The translations under genes and the position numbers were made by a program. Source: Massospora cicadina (taxonomy: Eukaryota; Entomophthoromycota; Entomophthoromycetes; Entomophthorales; Entomophthoraceae). Taken from it: a DNA stretch of 64,000 nt. Under the pieces are notes generated by a model, which was given only the letters and a program-made list of their open reading frames with translations, was not told where the DNA came from and made no database searches. The stretch is from NCBI GenBank assembly GCA_022478985.1, contig JAKSZP010009610.1, positions 1 to 64,000 on the forward strand, in the 5' to 3' direction. Positions 12,601-23,526 of this stretch are shown piece by piece. Each line of letters begins with the position of its first letter. Position 1 is the first letter of the stretch.

Positions 12601-13107
12601 CACAGGGTACATTCAAAGGTGATAAAGGGACACTATTCAGCTAGTGGCTGCATAATCTAAAGGAGCTTAAGAGAGAGGGCCTCTTGGGCATTATAATTTT
12701 AAGTGAACGATTCTAAAAATTTGTACATTGTGCTGCTAATAATTATCAAAATATTGATGACAAATGCCAATTGCCATTAGTCTACTCCTTTAAAGAAAAG
12801 CATATGATATATATGGGGAAATGATTAATTAAAGTAACTAGATGAACCACCAGAAATTCACCATGCATATAACAGAGGTAATGGAAAAAAGAACTAATCA
12901 AATAAGAACTATGTAAATTGCAAAGGAAAAAATTCTAATGTTTATAAAACCTTATAATTAGACCTGATTATCATAGCTACCCATATAATAACTGGATATG
13001 GAGGATAAAAATTATTCTAGTTCATGTTTTTTAAGAGTACTACTAAGAAGTGGATGTTTCTTGTTGCAAAAACAAATTCATGTTATGCAATATACCAGGC
13101 ACAAAAG
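9641..13107. other. AT-rich stretch, possibly decayed interior of element H
   Basis: Both strands were read and no RT, integrase, protease or other recognised domain was seen. Frames such as 11046-11270 (74 codons) and 10850-10608 (minus, 80 codons) have no motif I know. No second H-type LTR was found before element E, so the 3' end of H is missing or unrecognisable. Confidence 0.5.
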
Positions 13108-13995
13108 TGTCATGTTTACATGACTTGATAGAAGGCACTAATCCCAAGGACAAGGCTTGGCGGCAGGAGGTCCATAAGGTTAAACTTCAGGCCTTTCCTG
13201 ACCTCTAGCACACCTTGGACCAACGCTGGCTACAAGCCAAATATGTCCAGGTTTCTAAAAGTAAAGTAAAAAGCCCAGCACCTTTTTTTGGCTCAGGCGT
13301 TAAAACGGACAAGCTAAATAATGAATTACAATGGTACAATACTGTTAATTGGGGAATGGGGGTTTGAAACCCATTCCATTTATGAAATTATGAACTTGGG
13401 CGTTTACAAATTCAATCAATCACTTGAGTGAGATTAGTTTTGAAGTATACTATCCTTTCAGATGGAGGTGTACACCTATTGGTGCATCAAGGCTTGGCAC
13501 CACTTCTTCCGACCCAGAATTTCCCCAAGATTGTTTGATTATGATCGCTTGAGACCAACGTTTTTCGTTGGTCATCTTCCCAATAAACCCCCTTGTCATT
13601 TTACGTTTTTATATGTTTACTTGTGCACACCTGTGCACAGCCTCTTTGAGGAGGTCTTGTGACATGTGAGTTGATATATTCTATTTAAAACTATCACTGC
13701 CTCAGGTATACTTCTGGTCTTACCAAGCTCTCTCCAAACCTGGTCATTAGTGCACCTTTCCCTTGTACAAAAATTGACTACTAACAGCCCTCTGGACCAC
13801 AGCCAAGTTCTGAGGTTTGCTCAAGTTATTATTACTTTTGCAGTGCTCAACACCCTCTCCTTATGTCTTCTTAGCTCCAGCACCATCTGCTGGGCTATCT
13901 TTACGGTCATTGTGACAATGAGTTATCTTGCTTTGGTCTCATGCTTCATGAACAGCCAAGATTGGAACTGGAGAGTTATAGATACTCTATTGACA
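13108..13995 (+). repeat. 5' LTR of chromovirus E
   Basis: 888 bp, TGTCAT to TTGACA, matched along its length by the 3' LTR. It contains an 8-bp hairpin (GACCAACG/CGTTGGTC, around 13553-13573). GTTGGTCATCT at 13567-13577 is exactly complementary to 13998-14008, just downstream of the LTR. AATAAA follows at about 13582. Confidence 0.88.
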
Positions 13996-14717
13996 TTAGA
14001 TGACCAACCTCCTATTTTTACGTGCACAAACATTTTCCTGCGTGGTACTTTTATGAGGTGCAAATGGTGTGTGCCAGCCTGTGGCCATGGCTGTGGTGGG
14101 GCGCCCCAATGTTTTCACATTTTGCCAAGGGTTGGGGCATTCTGGTGTTATTCACACTATTTCTGCTTGGAAATTACTCACCCTTCTTGCCCATACATGG
14201 TGAATATGTATGCTTCACAATCTGAGAGTCATGATTCCCTGACTTTCCACCAAATTAAATAAAATTGACACAAATAAATCATTTTTACCTTCAGCACCAC
14301 GTTTGGATGGTGCAGGCGGAATCATTGACAAATGTCCTGGGGGCGTTGGCCTTGATTAACGTTGTACAACTTGTCATGGAAAGGGGTATAGGGTCATTTG
14401 CAGCCCAAAATGCGTTTTATAATGACATTTCCACATATACAACCAAGCCATGTCTCTTCCCATATGGCTTAGAAGTGGACCCCATTCCAGTTTATCAGAT
14501 CACTCCAGAGAACCCAAGTTTGACCACAAACATGATCTGCAGATCCCAGGAGGTGGAGAAGGTGTTGCAATTGAATTATAAAAACGTTTATGCATTTGCT
14601 GAAGATATGGTGGTATATGTGGCCTCAGTAGTAAGAGTGGACAAATATCTCTCCTTTTTTGATGTGAAATCGTACCCTGGGGGTATGTAAAACCCTGAAG
14701 AAGAGCTTGGTGGTGAA
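13996..14717 (+). pseudogene. Region where gag of E should lie
   Basis: A frame at 14265-14690 (141 codons) precedes the protease, and an overlapping hydrophobic frame spans 14022-14225. Neither shows a capsid motif or zinc knuckle. By position this is gag or its remnant. Gag of Tf1/sushi elements often lacks a zinc knuckle, so absence of the motif is not decisive. Confidence 0.35.
13998..14008 (+). promoter_or_regulatory. Candidate self-priming site of chromovirus E
   Basis: AGATGACCAAC lies 2 nt after the LTR. It has no TGG start, so it is not an ordinary tRNA site. It is perfectly complementary over 11 nt to 13567-13577 in the LTR. Tf1 and relatives prime from the first 11 bases of their own transcript; the same geometry is inferred here. 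Confidence 0.5.
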
Positions 14718-15086
14718 GTGTTGGCTTTTCTTGCTTTAAATAAATATCATTTGGGTTATTTTTTATTGACCGCTACCCTTTCATCCCCTTTAAGGAAAAT
14801 CAGCACTACTATTTTGGTGGATACTGGAGCCTCTGGAAATTTTATAGACCAAGACCTTGCCGGCTACCTTGAGCCTTGTTACTTTCCAGATGGTATGGTT
14901 AGAGGAGGGGCTTCTCAAGGTATTCTCACGCTGAAAACCATGGGGTTAGTGGACTATCAATTTGTCACCTATCATTTTTCTGACAATCAAGTTATCAAAA
15001 ACCTCTTGTACCCCATCATTTTGGGTGAAGAGTGGTGGCGAAAGTTTGACGTCAGGACTAACTTTAAAGAGAATGCCTATTCTTAA
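14718..15086 (+). pseudogene. Retropepsin of chromovirus E
   Basis: A 122-codon frame contains VDTGASGNFID with the catalytic Asp codon at 14820-14822. Downstream is the hydrophobic segment ending in YPIILGEEWWRKFDV, typical of the protease C-terminal half in gypsy elements (usually ILGxPWL). The protease frees the Gag, RT and integrase parts from the polyprotein. The frame stops at 15086 before the RT linker; sequence at 15300-15380 in a different frame still shows the pre-RT motif SPIYPLTVREEE, so at least one frameshift lies between. Confidence 0.8.
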
Positions 15087-15382
15087 CTTTGAAGATTGGT
15101 CAAAATTTGGCTGTTCCTTTAGCTGAAGCCAACTTTCAGGGCAATTTGCCCCACTGGTGCAATATTCACACTCTCAGTCTTGCTTCGTTGTTGAAGCACA
15201 TGTTAGAGGTCCCCTTGCCTTCCTGTTTGGAGGGGTTGAAATCTTCGTTTAATGTGGCTTCAGCATAACGCATTACCAAATCATTCAGAGTTTGAATCCA
15301 AGTTCAAGAACACTGTGGATCATGTACATATATTTTCCCCCATTTATCCATTGACTGTCAGGGAGGAAGAGTCCTTAGATGT

Positions 15383-16000
15383 GTGGGTAAGGAGAAGTTA
15401 GCCAAGGGTGCTATTTTTCAGCGAACCTCCCCTGTATGTTCCCCACTTCTCTTTGTTAAGAAGGTTAATGGTAACTTATGCCCCTCCATAGATTATGGGA
15501 ACCTCACCAACGTCACTGTACCAGACTTACATCCCATCCCCCTGGACTCACAGATTTCACGCTATGTGGAGAAGGCGCGAGTCTTCTCCAAGACAGATTG
15601 TTTCAATGAGTTCAATCAGATCTGTATCAAGAAGGGCCAGGAGTGGTTGACGCATTCTGTACCTGAAAAGGAATCTTCCAATTTTATTTTATTCCCTTTT
15701 GGGCTTAAAAATACCCCTGATATCTTTCAACGTCATATTGATGCAGCTTTGGTGTGATCTGCTGGGGGTATGTGTGGTAGCTTATATGGATGATATTTTG
15801 GTATTTTCCCCTGACAATGAGTCCCATTCAGTACACCTTTGTCCTTCGGTGGAGCGTATAAGGACTGTCAATCTTACGCTGAAAATCAGTAAGTGTGGCT
15901 CTTTTAAGTCCCAGATCACCTTTCTGGGTAATGTCATGCTTGACCAAGGGCACATGATAACTCTAACAAGGAGAAAGTGATTTGTGAGTGGTCAACTCAA
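15383..16000 (+). pseudogene. Reverse transcriptase of chromovirus E
   Basis: The RT is split over two overlapping frames (15383-15757 and 15699-15980). In order: KGAIFQRTSPVCSPLLFVKK (finger region), IDYGNLTNVT, LHPIPL, FSKTDCFNEFNQI (first catalytic Asp), FPFGLKNTPDIFQRHID, then the active site AYMDDILVFS with YMDD at 15783-15794. This is the standard Ty3/gypsy RT order. The frame change falls between the FQRHID helix and YMDD. Residues needed for catalysis are still readable, but the frameshift makes the copy inactive. Confidence 0.88.
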
Positions 16001-16119
16001 ACTTTAGCTAATGAATTGAGAAGCTTTTTGGGGACGTGTACGTTCCTTAAGAAGTTCAAACAAACCTTTCTGAAGTTGCGGCGCTTTTTTATAAGGCAAG
16101 TGGGGCAAAAGTACTTCAG

Positions 16120-16600
16120 TGGTCCCCTGTTTTAAATAATGCTTTTCAAGCAGTAAAGTGAACTTTGCTGTCCACTTCCATTCTTCGCCATGTCAACCCC
16201 ATTAAAAAATTTATTGTTGCTTCAAATACCTCCAACTTCACCATAGCGGCAGCCCTATAACAACTAGGCGAAGATGGAATAGAGCATCCAGTGAGATATT
16301 CTTCTAGGAAGATGTCTATACGAGAGTTAAACTACGCCGTATATGATAAAGAGTTATTAGCAGTGGTTAGGCGCTGACTTATTGGCGTCATCACTTTCAT
16401 GCTCATCTCAACCCTTCCATATATGTACAGATCACCGTGATTTACTGTACTACCACGCACCTCATATCTTAACCCCACGGCAAACCCGCTGGCATGAGAC
16501 CATTGCCAATTTGCATTTAACTATGAGTTTACAAAGGGCAAGGAGAATGGTTTGGCAGATGCTTTGAGCTTCAACCCTGCACTAGATCCTGATCCTAAAG
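16120..16600 (+). pseudogene. RNase H of chromovirus E
   Basis: In mixed frames the segment reads like gypsy RNase H: a strand with FIVASNTSNF near 16210 (the usual first catalytic Asp appears replaced by Asn), then HPVRYSSRKMSIRELNYAVYDKELLAVV near 16290-16370 with the catalytic Glu, and a later HxGKENGLADALS-like end near 16540-16570. The enzyme removes RNA from the RNA-DNA hybrid. Stops interrupt it at about 16260 and 16378. Confidence 0.7.
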
Positions 16601-16789
16601 GTACTTTAAGTGCATAATGACCATTTAATGATTCCCCCGGGTAAGATTGTGTCTCAACTTTCCTCATTCTGGCTAATGGGCCAGTGCTTGCTCCTCTATA
16701 AAATGCAGAGGAATATTGTATGATAAGAAAGGTAGTCCTTTCTCAGCCTTTGTCAGCCGAATATACTATGTTCCTTGCAAAGAGCACAT

Positions 16790-17730
16790 TGAATTGAGAA
16801 CATTACCCGAGGTTATCATGTGAAGGATGAAATGGTGTAGTTTCAGGGGCGCCTATGGGTTCCTGCTAGATCACTTCGCCTTGAAATCATCTGGGACCAT
16901 CATGACAGTATCACCCTTGGTCATCATGGGAAGACGAAGACCCTTTAGCTTATCCTCTGAACTTACAATTGGAAGGGATTAGCTGTTCAGGTAGGCAGAT
17001 ATTGCAAAGAGTGCCTAGTCTGCAACCAAATGAAACTGAATCGCCAGCCTTTAGCAGAGTTGTTGGTACCAGTTCCAAAAGGCTGATGTGGCTTTAACTC
17101 CCATATTAGTTGATTTAATGTAGAATTTCCTGTATCTGAAGGCTATGATACTATCTTGGTAGTGGACCATTTTTACGAAGTTCTACCATTTTATCCGTTG
17201 TAGAACCACATTCACCGCGGCTGAGATGGCTAGGCTTTTTGTCACTAATGTGTTTGCCCTTCATGGGGTCCCTCAAAAAATAAGTTATCTGGGACCCACA
17301 GTTTACCTCTGTCTTTTGAGAAGAGTTGTGTAAGACCTGCAAATACGTCCCTGCCGTTCAACTGCCTATCACCCCCAATCAGATGGACAGACTGAACGAG
17401 TGAAAAAGTGCCTTAAACAGTTCCTGAGGTGTTACACCAATGCGGATCATTCAGATTGGGAATCCCATCTTCCTATGGCCCAATTTAGCTATAACAGCGC
17501 CCAACATGCATCAATCAGTTGTTCCCCTTTCTTCGCCAACTATGAATTCATTCTCACCTTCAACATGGAGCCCAGTTGTGGATCCAAAGTGGAAGCGGTG
17601 GTAAACTTAGCAAAATTAATCAAGAAAGTACACCAGGGGGTGAGCACAAATCTAGATGCGGCCATGCAGGCTTGAAAGGAAAACGCTGATGGTAAGAGAT
17701 GGGTTGGACCAGCGTAAAAAGAAAGAAATC
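16790..17730 (+). pseudogene. Integrase of chromovirus E
   Basis: The N-terminal zinc domain is visible: HHDSITLGHHGKT from 16898, then CKECLVC at about 17003-17023. The catalytic core follows with YDTILVVVDHF (second Asp) near 17145 and, after a frame change, YHPQSDGQTERVKKCLKQFL near 17370-17420 carrying the catalytic Glu. The stretch at 17400-17675 continues as DWESHLPMAQFSYNSAQHAS, usual for gypsy integrase. The integrase inserts the DNA copy. Several stops and one or more frameshifts disable it. Confidence 0.85.
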
Positions 17731-17957
17731 TAGTGATGCAGGATGTTAAAAACATCCCAATCAAACAAAAATGCAAAAATTCTAGGGCCAAAGAGGATTG
17801 GGCCATACCACGTTGTCAAAAAGGTGGGCCACGCCTCATACCAGTTGGGTTTCCCACTTCATTTTGAATTTTTGCAGTCTTTCATGAAAACAAGCTCACA
17901 TTGTTTGAGGGCTCTTCTCCAGAGACTCCTGAGGCTTATATCATGGATGGGGTGCCA

Positions 17958-18071
17958 GAGTGGGAAGTTGAGGATTTGTTGCCTCTCATCAGGTAAGAAG
18001 AAGGCTCATATCTTGTATTCTGGAAGGGATTTGATGCAGTGGAGAACAGTTGGGTCCCAGCGCGTGACTTT
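17958..18071 (+). pseudogene. Chromodomain at the integrase C-terminus
   Basis: In frame from 17958 the translation reads EWEVEDLLPLI, one stop, EEGSYLVFWKGF, then ENSWVPARDF and a stop. This matches the chromodomain pattern (E-x-E-x-I/L ... Y-L-V-x-W-K-G-[FY] ... N-[ST]-W-[EV]-P), with three aromatic cage-type positions visible. Chromoviruses use this module to direct insertion to particular chromatin. It identifies E as a chromovirus rather than a Tat or Athila relative. Another longer frame overlapping it is a shadow. Confidence 0.82.
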
Positions 18072-18217
18072 TAGCATGCCTAGAACTAATTGTAGAACTC
18101 CATGAGAGTTTCCCTGAGGCTTCAAAATTTAAGTCAATGCCAGTTATCGCTGCCATGAAGTTGGCCCTTCCCATAAAACCTTTTCCTTGGCAAATGCCAC
18201 TGGAGGGGGTGGATCCC

Positions 18218-18233
18218 AAAAAGGAGGAGAGGG
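18218..18233 (+). promoter_or_regulatory. Polypurine tract of chromovirus E
   Basis: AAAAAGGAGGAGAGGG ends three bases before the 3' LTR; such tracts prime plus-strand DNA synthesis. Confidence 0.75.
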
Positions 18234-18236
18234 TAA

Positions 18237-19121
18237 TGTCATGTTTACCTGACTTAATATAAGGCACTAACCCCAAGGACAAGGCTGGGTGGCAGGAGGT
18301 CCATAAGGTTAAACTTCAGGCCCTATCGGACCTCAAAAATACCTTGGACCAACGCTGGGTTCAAGCCAAATATGCCCAGGTTTCTAAAGTGAGTGCAAAA
18401 CGCCCACCCCCTTGTTTTCGCCTCAGGAATTAAAATGGATGAGCTATTTGATAAATGACAATGGTACAATCTAGTTAATCAGGGAATTGGGGTTTAAAAC
18501 CCACTCTATTTATATAATTACAAGCTTAGGGTCAGGTACAGCTTCAATAAATCACTTGAGTGAGGTGTTTCAAAGTATGCTACCCTTTTGGATGGAAGCG
18601 TGTGCCTATTGGTGCATTAAGGCTTAGGACCACTTCTACTGACCAAGATTTTAACAAGTTTGTTTAATTTTGTTTGCTTAAGACCAACGTTTCTCAATTA
18701 TCATCTTCCCAATAAATCACCTTGTCATTTTACGTTTTTATATGTTGACTTGTGCACACCTGTGCACAGCCTCTTTGAGGAGGTCTTGTGACATGTGAGT
18801 TGATGTATTCTATTTAAAGCTATCACTGCCTCAGGTACACTGCTGGTCTTACCAGGTTTCCTCCAAACCTGGCCACCAATGCACCCTATCCTTGTACAAA
18901 ATTTATTTACTAACAGCCCTCTGGACCACAGCAAGTTCTGAAGTTTGCTCAAGTTTTTATTACTTTTTCAGTGCTCAACACCCTCGCCTTATGTCTTCTT
19001 AGCTCCAACACCCTCTGCTGGGCTATCTTTATGGTCAGTGTGACGACAATTTAACTTACTTTGGTCCCATGCTTCATGCACCGCCAAGCTGGAACTGGAG
19101 AGTTAAGGTTTTCTCTTGACA
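18237..19121 (+). repeat. 3' LTR of chromovirus E
   Basis: 885 bp partner of the 13108-13995 LTR with many substitutions. The 11-nt block that matches the primer position in the 5' LTR is altered here (AATTATCATCTTCC at about 18695). Confidence 0.88.
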
Positions 19122-19126
19122 AAAAC

Positions 19127-19437
19127 CTTATAAAGGATAAAAAACCTGTTACTAGAGAATTCTGGGTCTCGTGCATACTATAATCATTGATGTAATTGGG
19201 CCATTAAATATAAGTACTGAAAGGAGCTGATAACTATTTCTGGCTATCAAGCCCTTGACTTGTTGGGTTGAGATGCGAGCTCTAGTTAAAGTAAATGCCA
19301 GCTGCAATGACAAATTCATAAATGGAGTAGATAGTACATTGGCATGGTTTCCCTCAAATTATCTTAACAAGAAATGTAAGCAACTTCTCAACGCCAGAAA
19401 TACCAATAATTAATGAATTAATGAAATTTAAAAAGTA
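19127..19437. other. Spacer between E and the SINE
   Basis: About 310 bases of AT-rich DNA with no reading frame of note, no RNA boxes and no similarity that I can see to other parts of the window. Confidence 0.5.
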
Positions 19438-19450
19438 CTGGCAACACTTT
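19438..19450. repeat. SINE target duplication, left copy
   Basis: CTGGCAACACTTT, identical to 19747-19759 on the other side of the SINE. Confidence 0.9.
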
Positions 19451-19746
19451 TTATTTAACCAAGGTAAGCTGACCAGGGGTCAGGCATTACTGAAAAAAAG
19501 AAATGAAAGAAAGAAATGACATGAAACCTGAACAGGGTCAACTCTGTCAAAGAAAGTTTTTCCACCTCCAGATTGGGACTCAAATTTTTCTGGTTATGTC
19601 ATGGGTAAGGTTTTCGTGTTACTAGACCTACTAACCGCCAATAGCTTCCTTCGGCTGGCACCCCAATCAATGTGCAAAGGGCGGGAATTGAACCCACAAC
19701 CTTCAGGTTGGTAGTCGTATGCCCTTACTGATCGCCTTCCATCCCC
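19451..19746 (-). mobile_element. tRNA-derived SINE with LINE A tail
   Basis: A 296-bp unit on the minus strand bounded by perfect 13-bp duplications CTGGCAACACTTT at 19438-19450 and 19747-19759. Its 5' head has an A-box-like GGCGATCAGTAAGGGC (19721-19736) and a B box GGTTCAATTCC (19684-19694), spaced as in tRNA genes. A middle body of unknown origin follows. The 3' end (about 19451-19492) matches the 3' end of LINE A copy 1 at about 38 of 42 positions. This fits a SINE mobilised by the LINE A reverse transcriptase through a shared tail. The clean duplication suggests it is younger than most elements here. Confidence 0.9.
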
Positions 19747-19759
19747 CTGGCAACACTTT
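19747..19759. repeat. SINE target duplication, right copy
   Basis: CTGGCAACACTTT, identical to 19438-19450. Confidence 0.9.
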
Positions 19760-20041
19760 ACCTCCTGTAAATAAATGAATGTTTATATGATTAAATGGTA
19801 TTCTAGCAACTACTCTAAAGAATCTCATAGCTGGAAAAGATTTCAGTTGGGCAGCTTACTTATATATGCATTGCTTGCATATAATTTAAAATATCAATCA
19901 TCTAATGATAAATCTTCATCTAAAATACTCTATGGACGCTGAGCCATTTTACCATTAATTATAATCTTCACTTGGACCAAGTTTGGAAATGACACCCTTT
20001 CATTATATAGAGAGTCTGACAAAAGTTAAAAAAAAGACTAC

Positions 20042-21053
20042 TATTAGACTTATCCTTAGTTTAGGTGAAGCCTCAACTTTAGGTCACAATTTATTAATTA
20101 CCTTAATCAATACTGATTTTTTTATAATCATCAATGTTTATTATTTGATGTTTATTTGAATTAAGGAATAGAATTATTATAACTTATTTACTAACGTTTT
20201 ATCAGGCCTAATGCACAAAATCAACGTTAATCTTATATTTTAAGCACTAAGTGACTTCATATATTAATGTTGAGTTTTCATCCTAATAAATTATTAACAG
20301 ATAACCCCATTAGTGCTACACTGGCTGATGAGGTAGAGAAGAATGCCTGAGCTGAGTTAATATCATCTTGATATTAGGCCTAAGGATATATTTAATCTTT
20401 ACCTCTTTTATTCACCCCTTTAACCACATTATGCCACATATTATGCCTCACTACCTATTGGCTTATAGCTAGGGGTAATGGAAGCCACTTAGCTATGGTA
20501 TCATTTTTTGATCTCAGTCCAACGTTAAATATTCATTACTTATCTACTTTAACTCTGAACCTGGATTGTGCAATCACCTCCTGCATTCCTGAATCTCTTT
20601 TTCACTCTCACACATGGTATTTGCCCAGCACTTATCACATTTCTATGATTTTCCCTTGGCACTTTAAATAGTATTACCTTTTTATTAAAAAAATTTTATT
20701 TTCTTATAAAAAAAGAAAAAAGAGAAAAATAGTATACAAGGTGGGTTAAACTTGGGACAAATAAACCATACTGAGAATTTTTTTAGCCAGTACAGGTTTT
20801 GAACTTGTTTAAAACAAAACCTGCACTAGGGTGGAAGCAGGAGTTACCCTGCGTGGCTAACCACACTTATTTTCTTATGCTTATTTTAAAAAATTCCAAT
20901 TCTCTGGGATGGAAATATTGTCAGCCATCTAGTTTTTACTATGAACCTCTGAACCTCTAGAGAAGTTCAAGTTTCAAACCAAGTTGTCTAACCTAGGAAC
21001 CTCTGAATAACTAATCAATTATCCTCAGCTTATTACCAAGAAAATAGCTAAGA
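20042..21053 (+). repeat. 5' LTR of element G
   Basis: It shares ordered blocks with 23527-24389: TTAGACTT near the start, CATCTTGATAT, ATGCCTCACTACC, GATCTCAGTCCAA/ATCTCAGTCCAGC, AACTCTGAACCTGGA, ATCACCTCC and CTCTAGAGAAG. The end is placed 2 nt before the primer site. The expected TG start is TA here. Confidence 0.7.
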
Positions 21054-21055
21054 TC

Positions 21056-21071
21056 TGGTGCTCAATACAGG
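21056..21071 (+). promoter_or_regulatory. Primer binding site of element G
   Basis: TGGTGCTCAATACAGG starts 2 nt after the LTR end (spacer TC). The first nine bases agree with the primer sites of F, H, B and D. Confidence 0.6.
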
Positions 21072-23526
21072 GGCACTCCAAGTTTCCACTGCGAAAGCAT
21101 CAAACACCCCCAAGAAAACATAAGAAGTAAAAACAGGATTTATCAGGATAAGCAGAAGCCCATCTACCTTGCAGATATGATTTGGGTCTACTGTTGGTGG
21201 TTTGACCCTGTTCAAACCTAATTGGATGCCACAAATGCTATGGACAGGTTGAGCTACAGACTAATTGAAATGTGAAGACAACAGTCCAAGAAGTGAGATT
21301 AGAAAATCAAATGGATTCATGATGAGAAATGTTGTAAAAAAGGAACTATGTACAAAGGATTATGCCAAAAATGCTGACAAACAAATTTTAGATGTTAGCT
21401 ATAAACTCAATATCAATGAAGCGGCAGAGGAAGGATTATATGTGATTTATAATGCTGTATATCAAGATTCTTTATTCTGAAGTTGGAGCAACTCCTGAGA
21501 GAGCGGCGCCACATCTCCCGCCTATCCCATAAAAGATTGGGATAAGCTACCAAGACTTGGGCTTATCTAAGCTAAACCAAAAACCTCGCTGCTCTACATT
21601 TTCCTTTGCCAAAGATCTTTAAAAAAGAACCTTGTCTCGCTACAGTCAACAAAATAGGATGTTCCCTATGCCAAAATTCAGAAAATCTTAAGTTTAATTT
21701 TTCAGCTGAGCCAGGACCTCTCAATGCGCTAAATGAATCAGATGAAACACATGGATGACTCACTCTTTTTGTTTCTTAACGCCAAGTCTCAGATCTGCTC
21801 AGATGGCCCAACTGAAAAAATGCTTCAGTGGTTGATTTTTTCTCTGGCAAAAGCTACCAGAAACACCAACAATCCAGTTGGGCTAGATTAGTAAGTGACC
21901 TCAAGATTGCTCACTCTACCACTTTATTTTATTTTAAACAAATTTTTATCATTAATATTTATTTGGTACTTATTTTTAGGATTTCTGCCAGTATCAAAGA
22001 AATAGATTTTTTTGGAAAATCTGACAATTTCAAAAATATTTCCAGAAGCTACCACCTGACTGCCCTGAAATGGTATTGTGAAGCTACATTCAAATTCTCC
22101 AGCCTTCGCCTACCTGCAAAACAACATATTTTTTTCTATTTTCAACTTGAAATTTTTCAAGAAAAATCTAGCTGAATTTATCTCTTTAACTTATGCCTCG
22201 CGCTCTCCACTAAATTATTTGGTCTCCACCTCTGCCAAATTGGCTATTAAATATATCAGACCTTGCCACTTTAATATTGGAAACCACATGCTTAAACCAA
22301 CCAAAAATTTTGAGCATGTCATCAAACTCTATACTAATAAAAATAATCATATACTCTAATACTGTTCCCCTCAACCATGTGCTCAATATCAATGTTCTGA
22401 AAGAGGACGACAGGGGTTCTCCCTATGACATAACGCTTCCTCCATCCCCAAAGCAGCATATGGACTCACTTGCAGGGTAAGTTGAAATTTGATATGGCTG
22501 CTTTATGTGGCTTTTTTGTCATTTTCGTTCTTCCCCCTCTATATTGTTGATGCTCATATCTACCAAAATGTCAGAAAGCTGCTTACGCTCCTCTGTCATG
22601 TCTACTTTGATCCTCAAGCTGGCGCCGCTGACTGTTTTTGCAAAAATCTTAAGTCAAATCAGCCCATCAGTTCTAATTTGAAAACTAAGGCTGCCATTTT
22701 TAGTCTATGCCAACCAACCTTATTACTCTCCCTTTCATATATTGGCTTTATCCTTAAAACTACTAATCTGATGCCTCCAAATAAAAGTTTATACTTACCC
22801 ATTGACGCAATAAACTTCTATCCTACAAAAAATCTAAGCCAATATCTAAGGTGATTGTCCATCTGCCATTTCATATTGAAGTAAGGCTATAACCAAGATT
22901 TCTCACCCCAGCTGTAACGTCAACCAAACATAGCAACCCATGTGCTTTCCTTTATTATCCAACAATCATATTCAACATGTTGAACAAATTCCTCTTGATC
23001 AAATTTTTCCTTTACCAGTCACAATGGTGAACTCCCACCTAACCAGTACTCCCACCAGATGGTCATATAAACCTTTCCTAAAATCTCTTGACTAATTTTT
23101 TCCTCTGAATACCATCAGCTTTGAATTTAAAAATGCCACAACAACCAGTGTACCTGAGGTTTTGCCTATCCCAAGCAAGCCTTTTAAGTATGTTTTCTAT
23201 TTTTATGCCTTAACCCTCAGCCCATATGCTGAGGGAAATCTTGTCAATCCTGAGTGGGGTGAAATGCTAAACACCTGGACCCCACCTCTTCAAAATTAAG
23301 CTGGGCATGGTGAAGCTCTCAGAAAAAATGTTGATGAAAGGATTTGTCATACCTCTAACTGCCTAAATGTTATAATTCTGAAACTCAAATCTTTCTCTCT
23401 AGGTTGACACCTAACCCAACTACATCAAGTTTTCATATCCAGCCCAACCTTGGTAGTTTGGGACCATAATGAGGCTGGCTGACCCTAGCAAAATCATTGT
23501 CATCTTAGTCAAGGATTGGAGAGCTA
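21072..23526 (+). other. Interior of element G, no recognised protein
   Basis: Plus-strand frames at 21265-21480, 21828-22175 and 22489-22854 (72, 116 and 122 codons with stop) have ordinary amino-acid composition but no domain I recognise. The frame near 22010-22130 (FFGKSDNFKNI, then YHLTALKWYCEATF) loosely resembles a capsid N-terminus, where a small-residue turn and W mark the start of gag. If so, this would be a gag-only non-autonomous element. The evidence is weak. Confidence 0.35.

Larger units (their letters stand above)
13108..19121 (+). mobile_element. Chromovirus E (Tf1/sushi-type Ty3/gypsy), both LTRs present
   Basis: Two similar LTRs (13108-13995 and 18237-19121, both starting TGTCATGTTTAC and ending TTGACA) flank protease, RT, RNase H, integrase and a C-terminal chromodomain. 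A purine tract at 18218-18233 precedes the 3' LTR. The flanks AAAAG (13103-13107) and AAAAC (19122-19126) are compatible with a 5-bp target duplication carrying one change. The LTRs have visibly diverged and all frames are broken, so the insertion is old. The interior before the protease is only about 0.8 kb and holds no recognisable gag. Confidence 0.9.

Noticed and set aside
14022..14225. Hydrophobic frame near the start of chromovirus E as a membrane or envelope-like protein
   Set aside because: It is a short out-of-frame product in the gag position; Tf1-type elements have no such gene and the frame is not supported elsewhere.
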